Assembly (NCBI GenBank): GCA_001640655.1
Contig: LXGT01000011.1
Span: forward strand, 120,626-184,625
Length of the DNA: 64,000 nucleotides
Reading direction: 5' to 3'
From: Endoconidiophora laricicola
Taxonomy: Eukaryota; Ascomycota; Sordariomycetes; Microascales; Ceratocystidaceae
In this document: positions 24,301 to 35,004 of the stretch, piece by piece
Layout of the letters: every line of letters starts with the position of its first letter
How positions within the stretch are numbered: the first letter of the stretch is position 1
The notes under the pieces: generated by a model
What the model saw: only the letters and a program-made list of their open reading frames with translations
Databases searched by the model: none
Told to the model about the DNA's origin: nothing
Made by a program: the position numbers and the translations under genes

Positions 24301-25807
24301 AAGAGAAGGAAGAGGCCTTTACGCGAGGCCTTCCCGGTACACTGGAGATACTACTGATTCATAAAGAACCAAGAAGAAGGAGAAGAAAAACATATTGATA
24401 TTTTAGGAGACATACATATGTACAATGTATTTACGCGGTCTGGTCACAACAGCTACAAATAGACAAAAAGCCCAAGGAGAATCTACCCGGGCGCGGGCTT
24501 GATATGGTACAGACCCGAAGCCGGCAGCAGGCAGAAACAGAAACAGAAGTAGCGGCAGAAGCGGAGACGGAAAAACGAAAATGAAGAAAATAGAGGCGTC
24601 AGAAACAGATGTAATAAGGAGATCTGTTCCGACAGCAATTGTCTTGTAATAGATACTAGGGTGTATTTTGTATTTTGTTCTGTATCGCGTTTTTCCTTTT
24701 TCTTATAAGACGACTTGGCACATGACCGGGCTCGAAATTTCTGTTCTACTTTTGGCGCTCATGTTGTGAAGCACAAAGATTGAATGTCCTGATCTGCCTA
24801 AGAGAATCCACCCGATATTCTTTGGCAGCTGGACCGGTGAGAGATTTTACTGGATCAGGCGCAGACATGAGAGCCAGAAAGAGTGATAGAGCGGCAGAGC
24901 AAGAGCCTAAAAGAGAGACTTGAGACGAAACTGAAGATACTGCGTTTTGCCTTGCGCTGAAATAGCACAGCATACGACCATAACATTACCTGATATTGCA
25001 GTAAAACGATAACGGCCGTGTCATTATATGAACCCATAATATTAGCATATGGTTGGCAGCGATCTCGTAAGAAAGTGAATTTCAACAAAGGGGAAGGATG
25101 AGCCTGGAGGATACCCCTCTATCAGAAGATATAGCAGCAAATGTAAAGTCTGGCTTTCATTCGGTACTGATTATTTGCTTCAAGTGACTTGAGTTACACA
25201 CAAAACCATGATAAGGCAAATACTTTAATGGCTCCAAACAAAGCGACCGATTTTAATGGAGCAACAACGAGAGAACATGAAAAAGGAAAGCTTGAGAAAC
25301 AAAAAAAAAGATTTGCGGGTATAGAATCGGCAAACGGTAATTTTAAATGCGTTTGCTTTATGCTAAGGTCGTTGTTTGATACTTTATTCAAGGTTGGCGA
25401 TCGATTTGACGAGGAATTTAGAGTTACACAAATGTGGCGCGTGACGTGTGGCGCTCCGAATACGGTTATATGCACTTTTCACAAAATACTAAGTCACGTG
25501 GACACGCAGCAGATCCTGAGTGGGCTCAACGCGCTTTCGCAATTGCTGCCTAGTTGGGCGTCGCGCTAGTGGTAAGAACTAACCGATCTCAAGACGAATT
25601 GTGAATCAACTGCTTATTAAGCCTCATATTGATTCTTTCAATAGTTCCGACTTCGATGCTCTACAAATAGTCGTCTCCTGCATATATCTACAGGCTTATC
25701 TTGTAGTCACGTCTGAGTGAAGTGGGCACCATTTTGGACCAAAAGATATAGAGCCACTACCAAAGCGTCCACCTAAACTTGATATCTTGTTCAACCGGCT
25801 ATCTACT
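21353..25807. other. Long divergent intergenic region between wc-2 and rad50
   Basis: These 4.45 kb contain no gene I can support. Visible elements are a G10 run (21540-21549), a purine-rich GA tract (about 22070-22110), a near-perfect palindrome at 21813-21832 beside a TA tract, and a TA-rich block at about 23450-23560. The longest open frame, with ATG at 25228 and running to 25569, ends shortly before rad50 but has no recognisable motif or supporting splice structure. Much of the region may be extended 5' UTR and promoter of wc-2. Confidence 0.5.
21813..21832. repeat. Near-perfect palindrome upstream of wc-2
   Basis: The arms TATGTATGT and ACATACATA are separated by GT, directly after a (TA)n tract and about 460 bp upstream of the wc-2 start codon. 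The arrangement could be a dimeric protein-binding site or only a by-product of TA/TG repeat expansion. Confidence 0.6.
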
Positions 25808-28800
25808 ATGTCTAAAATAGACAAGCTGTCAATTCAAGGCATTCGCTCTTTTGGGCCTAGTTCTCGAGAAACTATCCAGTTCAATACTCCGTTGACCCTG
25901 ATCGTGGGTTACAATGGATCAGGCAAAACCACCATCATCGAGTGTCTGAAATATGCCACCACTGGCGAACTGCCACCCAACAGCAAAGGCGGTGCCTTTA
26001 TCCATGACCCTGAGGTATGTGTGATTCATATAAACAGTCTTAATCACTGAGCTGACTTATCCACAAAGCTTGCGCAATCAAAAGAGGTGCTTGCTCAGGT
26101 GAAGCTGTCCTTCAAATCAGCCAACGGCGCCAAGTATGTGGTTAACCGTAACATCCAGCTAACGGTCAAGAAAGCCACACGGTCCATGAAGACACTGGAA
26201 GGCTCACTGCTTGTACTTAATAACGGCGAACGCAGTGTTGTCTCTACCCGTGTCGCACAGTTGGACGAGGCCATTCCAACCTATCTTGGCGTATCACCCG
26301 CCGTTCTCGATGCCGTCATCTTCTGCCACCAAGACGAGTCGTTGTGGCCACTGAGCGAGCCGTCGGCGCTGAAAAAGCGCTTTGACGAGATCTTCGAAGC
26401 CCAGAAATACACAAAGGCCATCGACAACCTGAAGACGCTACGCAAGAAAAAGGGTGAGGATTTGCGTGTGCTCAAGCAGCGCGAGGATCATGACAAGGTC
26501 AACAAGGAGCGTGGCGAGCGCACAGAAAAGGAGTCCCGAGAACTGCAAGTCGCTATTGAGGGAGACCGTGAAAAGTGCGGGCAAATCACCACAGAGATGA
26601 ACCAGACCCGCGAGCGCATCAAGGTTCTACGGCAACAGGCCAATACCTTTCTCAGTCTAATCTACGACCTCGAAAACAAGAAAAAGCAGCTCGAATACAC
26701 CGAGAACAATGTTAAAGAGCTCAAGGAAACCCTCGACGAGCTACCTGATGACGACGAAACTTTAGAAGCTGCATTAAGCAATTACAAGGACCGCATGAAT
26801 CAGTTCCTCAGTGAGGCTGATGCCAACCGCGAGCAGTACTCACAATTACAGAAGACTTTGGTCGCTACCCGGCAAGAATTATCCCTCAAGCTGTCTGAGC
26901 AGGGAAAGCACCAGTCAGACAAGGACAAGTACGAGCGTCAACTTCTTGCTCGGTCTCAGCTGATCCAGATCGCCGCACAAGAGCACGGTTTCATCGGCTA
27001 TGACGAGCAGCAACTCAGCGAAAGCCAGGTTCTCTCATTTACCGAAAAGATCCAGCGACTGCTATCTGATAAAAAGAAGGACCTGGAGCGTATCCAGAAC
27101 CAAGTCGGCGTTGAGGTTGATAAGGCACGTAGCGGAATATCTATCCTAGAGCGCAAGCAGTCTTCTCTGGAACACGAAAAACAGACCTCCAAACGCCACA
27201 TTGACAATATTGACCGTCAGAGCATCACTCTTCATCAACGTATGCGTAACTTAGACTGTGATGAAAGTTCTCTAGTCATGCTGAATAGCCAAGCTCAAGA
27301 TACGGAGAAGAAACTCGAAAAGACCCGAGCCCAGTTCACCGAAGTCGATTACGACGTCAAGATCAGACATGAGAAGAGCGTTCAGTCTGATTTATCACAT
27401 GAGAGCATGAAACTGAACCGCGAGCTGGTCGAGTGTTCTCGGCTAGCTCAGGATCGGGCTCAGTTAAACTTCCACAAGGATCAGCTTTCAAAGCGGAAAT
27501 TGACATTAGACTCTCTGAAGACTACATGGCAAGATAAGTTGAGCGAGTTCCTCCAAGCCGAATGGACACCAGAGACGCTTGATTCATTATATCAAGCTGC
27601 TTTGTCAGTCCAGGAGAGCAAATCCCGTGATGCAAAAGCTAAGCGTGACCAAATGGTGGGCAACCAGACAAAGCTTGATGTGAAGCTCAAGTCTTTACGA
27701 TCTAGTTTGAGTACTATCGCTTCTGAGGCTGAGGTTTGTGAAAAGAAGGTCGCCGACTTCCTACATGGCATCAATCAGGATTCACTCGGAGCAGACGATT
27801 TCGACGGCGAGTTAAGCCATTATGAGGAGAAAGTAGAAGATTGCAAGGCTGAGATTGGCCTATGGGACGCTCTCGCCAAATATTATACACAATGTCACAA
27901 GTATCTAAACCAAAAGAATTCGTGTAAGCTCTGCGAACGGCCGTTCGAACCTAGCCAGAGCGCATTCCGTGCACGCATGGAAAAGAAAATCTTGGAGAAG
28001 CTAAATCCCAAGGACAAGCAGGAGTCAGAACAGGAACTTGACGAGTCCGTCAAGATTCTCGAGGAGCTCAAGGGCCTACGAAAGGACTATGAAACGTTTA
28101 AACGCTTGCAGGGCGAGATGCCGGATCTCAAGACACAGGTTGGCTGCCTTGAGGCAGAGTACGACACCTTAGAAAACCAGGTTGTTGATATCGAAGTGCA
28201 GCTAGCCGAACAAGACGAGCAGCTACGGTCGATCAAGTCCTTGGGCAAAACGGTCACAACGTTTGGCCAGACCCTCAAGGAAATAATCGAGTCGGAATCC
28301 AGTATCAACCGCATCGAGTCGCAGCAGTCAGAAAGCGCTGGAACTAGCAGAACGGCAGAAGACATCAATGCTTTGATAGGCGACTGCGATAGCAAGATGC
28401 GGGTAGCCAAAGCCAAGGAAGAAGATCTGGTGGCCGAAAAGCACCGCGCACGTGACCATCTAGCGGCACTAGAGATGGAGCTCAAGGATATTCAAGGCAA
28501 GGTCAACCACGCCAAGATGCAGCTTGAAATGAAGGATGACCTGCAGAAGCAGATTAGCAATCTCAAAGACGAGCTAGCGCACCAACGTGAGGCCATTAGC
28601 AAAGCAGACCATGAACTGGAAGTTGCTGGCGCTCAGCTGTTAGAGGCGAAGTCGTTCATGGACGACATCGTACGCAATGGCAAATTGAAGGAGAAGGCGG
28701 CCATTGATGAGCGCGATGTAGTTGCAGCGTCGATCAATGAGCTGAAGCCCATCGAGAACGACATCCGCGCATATCTTGATAGCGGCGGCCAAGCCAACCT

Positions 28801-29794
28801 AGTAAAGAACCAGAAGGCGGTGTCGACACTAGAAAGGACGATTAGCGAGATAGACAGCCAGATCGGCGAGCTGACGCGCAAAGGAAACGCGCTCAAAACG
28901 GAGATCGACAGCGGCGACCGGCAGAAGAAGAACATCTCAGACAACCTCAACTACCGCAAGAACTTGCGCAGTCTGCAGGACCTACGCTCAGACATAGCAG
29001 CACTCGAAGCTCGCAACGCTACCGAAGACCACCAAGCGCTAGAGAAGGAGGCCAATGCGCTGGAAAGCTTCAACAGCAAGCTTCTCGCTGAGCGCGGATC
29101 GGTCATGGGCATGATGAAGAGCCGCGACGACCAACTGCGTAAGCTGCTCGACGTATGGGAGATGGAGTACAAGAACGCAGCTCACAACTATCGTGAGGCT
29201 CACATCAAGGTTGAAACGACTAAGGCAGCTATCGAGGACCTCGGGCGCTATAGCGACGCGCTCGACAAGGCCATCATGCAGTATCATGCGATGAAGATGC
29301 GGCAGGTCAACGAGACGGCGGTTGATCTGTGGAAGAGTACATACAAGGGTGACGATATTGACTATATCATGATCCGGTCCGATGCCGAGAGCGCCACCGG
29401 CCGGCGCAACTACAACTATCGCGTCGTCATGAGCAAGCAGGGCACCGAGATGGACATGCGCGGCCGCTGCAGTGCTGGCCAGAAGGTACTAGCCAGCATT
29501 ATCATCCGCCTCGCGCTAGCCGAGTCGTTTGGCGTCAACTGCGGCATTATTGCTCTTGACGAACCGACGACTAATCTAGACACTGACAACATCAAGGCTT
29601 TGGCTCACAGTCTTCACGATTTGATCCAGCAGCGTCAGGCACAGTCTAATTTCCAACTCATCATCATCACGCACGACGAAGAGTTCCTGCGGAGCATGCG
29701 CTGCAGCGCCTTTTGCGATGTCTTCTACAGGGTCAAGAGAGATGATCGTGCGAATAGCGTTATTATACGTGAGAGCATTGCTCATGTGATGTAA
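25808..29794 (+). CDS. rad50: DNA repair ATPase Rad50
   Basis: Two exons, 25808-26014 and 26069-29794, joined over a 54-nt phase-0 intron encode 1310 aa, the normal length for fungal Rad50. Rad50 is the SMC-like ATPase of the Mre11-Rad50-Nbs1 complex, which binds and tethers DNA double-strand ends in recombination, telomere maintenance and checkpoint signalling. Walker A is GYNGSGKTT at 34-42. Two long coiled coils flank the zinc hook C688-K-L-C691, through which dimers join. The ABC signature RCSAGQKVLAS lies near 1201 and Walker B (IIALDEPTTNLD) near 1229, with an ITHDEEF switch region near the end. The N-terminal exon carries the ATP-binding loop, and the junction reads HDPE/LAQSKEVLAQVKL as in other fungal Rad50. 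All catalytic motifs are intact. Confidence 0.97.
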
Positions 29795-30024
29795 TATGTG
29801 TGACTCGTGCTTACATATATACTTGCATGCATATGAATATGGCTGTTTGTGACTGGCTCCGTGATTTTATTTGACTCTATAAAAGGAGCAGCCTTGCATG
29901 ACCGGATAACAAATACCGGCTTTTGACTGGCTATTAGCTGAATAATTTATAGGAATTCTAGTTTTGACTGTACTAGATTAGGAGCGTTTGGTAGTATGTT
30001 GTTATATAGTGAGTACGTTGACAG

Positions 30025-30055
<31 letters not shown>

Positions 30056-30314
30056 TTCTTTTTTTTTTGCCTTTTGCCTTTTTATAAATGCACTATTTGC
30101 ACTCGTGATTTTCAAACTTCACCCACTTTACGAAGCTATTGTTACTACTACGTATTTTGTATCTACACTTGGTAAGTAGCTGATTTCCTTGTCTTAAGCA
30201 GGCTTTGAATGCAACATCACGTACTATCCTTGTGGTATCATCTCTAACTAATCACAGTCCCAGACATCGCTATTGGCAACGTTGTAACTTGAATCAGTAG
30301 TCAATAACTACAAA
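29795..30314. other. Intergenic region rad50 to zinc-finger gene
   Basis: These 520 bp hold the rad50 3' end and the promoter of the next gene. A T25 run at 30033-30057 followed by C and T10 (to 30068) lies about 250 bp upstream of the zinc-finger start. Poly(dT) tracts of this size are typical nucleosome-excluding promoter elements in fungi. Nothing else was recognised. Confidence 0.5.
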
Positions 30315-32006
30315 ATGGATTTAGACAACGAAGCCAACGCCATCTTCACACCACTAGACTATCCATTGTGCCAGAATCTACATCTTGAGTTTGATTTCTC
30401 GAAACCAAATGAATACAGTGATACTGTCGCCAATCTCAGTCAAGATGTCAACAAGACCGATATAGCCTTTTTTTTGTGTCCATTTTTCCTCAAAGAGCCC
30501 ATCATATATACTCGATGTAGTAGCTTCATGTTCAAGCGTCTTTCAGATATCAAGCAACACATTCAGCAGCGTCACCAGCAATCGAAGTTGAGCTGCTCTC
30601 ACTGCCAGATCGTCATGACGAACCAAGATGAACTGGACCAACACTACAATGACGCACAATGCAAGGCTGTTCCCGGAATCAAGCCTGTTGATGAAGGTAC
30701 AGTTGCTCGACTCAACCCTAGAGATACCGCCAAAACGCCTCGAGAAAAGAATCAAGAGATGTGGAATATCCTGTTTCCCGGCGCGCCATCTGAAAAAGCC
30801 GTCATTTTCAAGGGAGCTACTCAGCATCAACGCTATCGGCAATCGCTAGAAAATGTGTGGAAGTTGGAATATGCCACCAAGATGAGCCACTTAGCTATAG
30901 AATCCGGCGTCCAAAACAATTGCTTAGACCTTTTCGTAGAAAAGGCCAGCAGCTTGATGTTCGAATGCTTCGATAAATCACTACGCCTATCTTCAGAGCT
31001 GGAACATATCAATTCTCCGTCAATTATGACCCCAGGCAGACTAGAGTCCGCGTTTGATAGCCAGCCTTGTCGTAATCATACAGTTGACATTAAATCTAAC
31101 ATGGATGGTTCCGATGCCGTTATAGACGAGGTTCCAGAGCCGCACTTGCTCCCGCATAGTCAGGAACAACATGGCTCTCTCTCAATGGGAATGCTCCTTA
31201 AGAGCACAACACAGTGCATCAAATCCAGCTTCTTTCCTCATGGCGCCAGAAACGTTTCCGACGATATATTGGGGAGTAATACCAACCTGCTACCTCTTGA
31301 TACAGCTTTTCGTAACGACGGAACTCCTGCCAGTACATCAGTCAGTTGTCCGGACAACGAGATTATCGCCAACATAGCAACCAGTTCCATAGATAAGGGC
31401 AGCTTGTTTGATGGCAGTGAGTATAATCAGGGGCAATATACGCCCTATGTATATTATAACACTGATGATCCAACCTCGCATGCCGAATCAATATATCTCG
31501 AACCGCGTATTTTCGATGTTCCATTACCCCAACCCGAACCAATAGACCATCTTCCTGTTGCATCTCCTCCCACAGGATCTGTAATCATGAGGTCTCGGAA
31601 CGACGTTTTCTCTCGACTTATCAAGCCCAAATTGCACAATAGAGACAGTGTAACACCAAGTCTTCTACCAAGTGGGAAACACATAAGGATGAAAGGAAAG
31701 ATCAAAAGCAAAGGTAAGAACTCTACGGTAAAGAAACAGAGCATATTGCAGGAGTTACGTCTAAAGCACTCGAGAGAAAAAAAGGGGAAATCTGTTGATC
31801 GCGAGCTCTACATACCACACCTGTTGTCAGCTAGCGAGAGTTCTAGTGAAGACCAATGTTGGAGTGAAAGCCAAGACGATGAGGGGGATGATATGACGAT
31901 TAGACTGGGAAATAGTAATCATGAGAGTGATTCTATTGATGATATCAAGAATTTAGAGGATGTTGTTGAGAATATAGAGGCCAGCGAGTGGATACAAGCA
32001 ACATGA
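30315..32006 (+). CDS. Fungal-type double zinc-finger protein, function unknown
   Basis: One exon, 563 aa. The start ATG is preceded by ACAAA. The N-terminal module holds two linked zinc sites: C55-X12-C68-X13-H82-X4-H87, then C94-X2-C97-X12-H110-X5-C116. It is followed by a conserved block with NPRDTAKT and MWNILFPGAP at about 133-157 and VWKLEYA. From memory this matches a family common in filamentous fungi, a CPF..C...KDVKQH finger followed by a WNILFP block, usually annotated only as C2H2-type protein. The rest is Ser/Asp/Asn-rich and probably disordered, with a basic patch (KGKIKSKGKNSTVKK) that could be a nuclear signal, and an acidic C-terminus. A DNA- or RNA-binding regulator is the likely role, but this is inference. 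A decayed inverted copy of the finger module lies downstream. Confidence 0.75.
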   Translation: MDLDNEANAIFTPLDYPLCQNLHLEFDFSKPNEYSDTVANLSQDVNKTDIAFFLCPFFLKEPIIYTRCSSFMFKRLSDIKQHIQQRHQQSKLSCSHCQIVMTNQDELDQHYNDAQCKAVPGIKPVDEGTVARLNPRDTAKTPREKNQEMWNILFPGAPSEKAVIFKGATQHQRYRQSLENVWKLEYATKMSHLAIESGVQNNCLDLFVEKASSLMFECFDKSLRLSSELEHINSPSIMTPGRLESAFDSQPCRNHTVDIKSNMDGSDAVIDEVPEPHLLPHSQEQHGSLSMGMLLKSTTQCIKSSFFPHGARNVSDDILGSNTNLLPLDTAFRNDGTPASTSVSCPDNEIIANIATSSIDKGSLFDGSEYNQGQYTPYVYYNTDDPTSHAESIYLEPRIFDVPLPQPEPIDHLPVASPPTGSVIMRSRNDVFSRLIKPKLHNRDSVTPSLLPSGKHIRMKGKIKSKGKNSTVKKQSILQELRLKHSREKKGKSVDRELYIPHLLSASESSSEDQCWSESQDDEGDDMTIRLGNSNHESDSIDDIKNLEDVVENIEASEWIQAT

Positions 32007-32442
32007 AAGATTTATCAAATAGTAACCGGATGATATTCAAGATGGAATACATTATCTTTCTACCGTCCATATTCAAAATCTGTCCAGATGGTATATATTT
32101 GAGTTACCACCCCGAAGATAATTTTTATCTGTTACACAGTGCATTCTTCGTTATACACTGATAACACACGTTCTAGGGATAGATAGGGTTAGATAGGGTT
32201 AATTGTTGATTTGATATAAGTGAAGGTGCGAGGGAAGGACCAATTATCATATATTGTAACGTACTTTGATTCTGACCGCAAATATGCGAACTTGAGCGGA
32301 CTTTGCTAAGGTATAACGAATTCTCTATTATTTTTTTTCCCAACACAGATTAAAAATACTTTTCGCCTTATTCTTGTAACAAGGCTTAGTGCTTATGAGA
32401 AAAAGGTGGCGACAAACGCAATAAAACCGCCTCATTTGAAAT
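32007..32442. other. Region between the zinc-finger gene and its relic
   Basis: This AT-rich stretch has no open reading frame of note. Two copies of a TAGGGTTA-like string lie at about 32183-32201 (ATAGGGTTAGATAGGGTTAA); they resemble telomere-type repeats but are too few to mean anything by themselves. Confidence 0.4.
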
Positions 32443-32926
32443 TTAGTCCTGTTTATGGAACTCGAGTTGTAGTTCTTCAGTGACCAAAAAGGCATATCTT
32501 GCTGTCCAAGCCTTGTGAAAAGCAGCCGATGCTGCGTTGTCGATGTTTGCCTGCTCTTAGTAAATGCTTGTTTTATATTTCCCAGGGGAGACTAGGGAAT
32601 AATATATTCCACATGTCGATGTACTTCTGTTGGATAGGTTTGAAAGTATCTCTTTGGTTGATCTTCTTGAGATCAGATCATTTGATAAATTGACATTTGA
32701 GCTCGGGGCATGTAACACCCTTTGTGTGCTCTATCAGTTTCTTTCGGTTGATGAAGCGTGACTTGCATCGAGGACAGAATGTTTTGGGCTCTAGATGGCA
32801 TCGGACTACGTGCTGCTTCACTTCTGCTAGGCGACGCATGACCATATGAGAGCAGTATATGCATATATCCGAGTCCCTTATGACAAATGGGCATACCATC
32901 TGCTGGGCAACATCTCGAGAGTCCAT
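32443..32926 (-). pseudogene. Decayed copy of the double zinc-finger gene
   Basis: The minus-strand ATG at 32926 opens an 82-codon frame with C12-X12-C25-X13-H39-X4-H44 then C51-X2-C54-X12-H67-X5-C73. This spacing is identical at every ligand to the intact gene at 30315-32006. The frame meets TGA at 32680-32678, but the same frame continues past it with NQRDTFKP and, at the expected distance, MWNILFP (to about 32594). A second stop follows at 32575-32573. A shifted frame then shows AFHKAWTARYAF, which lines up with the SLENVWKLEYAT block of the intact protein and ends at 32443. One nonsense codon plus one frameshift therefore separate recognisable pieces of a homologous N-terminus. The 82-aa piece could still be translated as a stand-alone two-finger protein. 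No tail homologous to the intact gene's disordered C-terminus was seen. Confidence 0.72.
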
Positions 32927-33740
32927 TCGTTACGAGCTCTCTTCTCTATTGGTACTTGATACTTGATATAAGTTGTGTGGCATATAGATGTGTTTGATTC
33001 GTTTAGGCGAATACATACATACACAAGAAAATGGAGATTTTAATGGGATCAATTCTATAGTACTAGTAGTGATAAGAAGAAAATTGAAACTTTGAAACTT
33101 GGTTCGGCATGAGAAAATTGTAATTGTGAAAGGCATCAGCGCTGTAATTTCAAGTTTCTTGTGTGCGTGTGTTGGGTAGTAGTCCAGATAGGTAGAGGTA
33201 TATATATAGTGATGCCCCTTCATTCATATTCACTATGTTTTTCTTGGGTTCTTCTATGTGTCCTTGATTCTCCACAGCCTGGCTTCTACTTACTGTCTTC
33301 ACGATGATGCAACTAAGAGTTTTTGTTTTGGTAGCAAAACAACAGACTTGATTTTTTTCTAATCATTAATCTTATTACGGAACTATGAAGATACCCAGCA
33401 ACAGACTTGATGCTTACCCCAAAGACAAGCATGGTACTTCGCTTATTATCTTTTTTTCCAGTCTGAATTTCACCTCTGGACTGCTTATGCTCCTAATTTT
33501 TGCGGTTCGCAACTTTTGAAGTTGGCAGGATTCATTCTGCTATTTATGGTATGCAGGTCATTGAGTCTTGAGCAGCTTATGCCACGCTAAGCCTCAATCT
33601 TTATGTATGGCTGTCATGTGAGTTATTACTAGGGTAGTATTCTCTGTATATATAGAGATAGCTGGTTGCTCTTGCTGTTTGGACAAACTGTTAGTTGACG
33701 CACATCCGAAATTTTTTTTTTTATATATGATTCTGACACA
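32927..33740. other. Intergenic region upstream of the zinc-finger relic
   Basis: AT-rich sequence with many stops. A short minus-strand frame at 32930-33223 shows no motif. TATA-like strings lie at about 33200-33210 and 33645-33655, and an 11-12-base T-run ends at about 33722. No gene was recognised. Confidence 0.4.
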
Positions 33741-33977
33741 ATGAGCGGTCAATATAGCAATGAAGATATCTTAAGCCCAAAAGTCAACAAAGAACCTCCT
33801 CCGCCGCGTATTGGTAATTTGTTGGCCAAGTTTGACTTCCACTTCAGCGAAGGGGTTCAAAGTGCTGTTTCAGAACCACATAAGGCTGTCAGAGTTCCAA
33901 CTATGCCCCAAGAATCTTTAGGGAGCTCTACGTTGCAAACTACGCCCTCGGAATGTACGGGCAGCTCTAGATCGTGA
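33741..33977 (+). CDS. Possible small ORF, 78 aa, unknown
   Basis: A single open frame begins at an ATG in a good context (GACACAATGAG) just after a T-run and a TATATATGA element. The peptide is polar, with a PPPPR stretch near residue 20, an LAKFDFHFSEG segment and a Ser/Thr-rich C-terminus. It has no zinc ligands, signal peptide or membrane helix. I do not recognise it. It may be a small gene, a remnant or chance. Confidence 0.25.
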   Translation: MSGQYSNEDILSPKVNKEPPPPRIGNLLAKFDFHFSEGVQSAVSEPHKAVRVPTMPQESLGSSTLQTTPSECTGSSRS

Positions 33978-35004
33978 ACAGCTTCTACTTCAGTGCGTAT
34001 ATAATAATCCTAAGCCGATCTTCAGCGTCTACTCTGTCTATAAGCTAACAATACTAAACTAAGGATTAGCAGGCCGTCACCATATAAACAGATATATCAT
34101 TCCAGCATTCGTTATCGGTTATCACCGCATTATGACTTGCTATCTCTGTTGCGAATCATCTACTGTCTTGTCATTTATATTTTCTATAAGCCTCACGACC
34201 TCCGAATCACGAGCGTAGCGACCGTACTACACAATAGCATATGGGCGATGGCTAAATGAAACTACCGGTCCACAGAGTCTCGTGCTATGTGAACTTTGCT
34301 GTACTTTGCTGTTACACTACGCGAGAGTTTGACAGATATTCATGGAGTCATGCTATGATATAGTTTTAACCATATCCTTCTGTGGCTATCTTGTGTAGCC
34401 TATGTGGCTGTACTATGTCTGGCTATGCTAACAATGGTCATCATTAAGGACAACATCAGTGATTATACATATGATATACTCTCCTAGGGGAATAGTGCAA
34501 AGTCACCAAAGGCAGAGGCACTACTTCATCACGGACATGTTCCTCTTGTTTTTTTTCTAGCTCTTGTTAGGTTTTAGTTTTTCTAGTACTGCTTCATCGT
34601 ATATTCTTAAATTTGATATGCTGGGTTGACAACATTTTAGCCTTCCTATTACTTTAGGGTCTCACAAGTACAACGTAACAACTACGTTATTATCATGTAT
34701 ATCAGATAGTAGTAGCTTGGTCAGAAGCTGCCATATAGATTTATAGGACTTATATCTTGATCATCCAACCTGGAAAGATTTATGTGTGTTTATTTCCATT
34801 TTGTGGCAAAGTATTGCGCAATATCTTCATCCTAAGAGATAGTTTCCTCTCTTACTATCTGTACTAATCAAATGGAGGCAATTTTCTCTTATATTGCTGA
34901 AACTTTCCTTTCAATAACCACCTTCAACATTTTATATCACACACTCCATCAAGCTGTTAACGCCGAACCTCATCAAGTCTTCAGCTTTTATCATCACTGT
35001 GGAT
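33978..35004. other. Intergenic region before the 309-aa gene
   Basis: One kilobase of AT-rich DNA with repeated short strings such as CTATGTGGCT and TGTGGCTAT around 34380-34430. No open frame of interest. The last 150 bp are CT-rich and probably the leader of the gene at 35005. Confidence 0.4.

Noticed and set aside
25228..25569. 114-codon open frame shortly upstream of rad50
   Set aside because: No recognisable motif, ordinary intergenic composition, and it overlaps the likely rad50 promoter. Could be chance.
32183..32201. Telomere-like TAGGGTTA strings
   Set aside because: Only two imperfect copies; flanking conserved genes show this is not a chromosome end.
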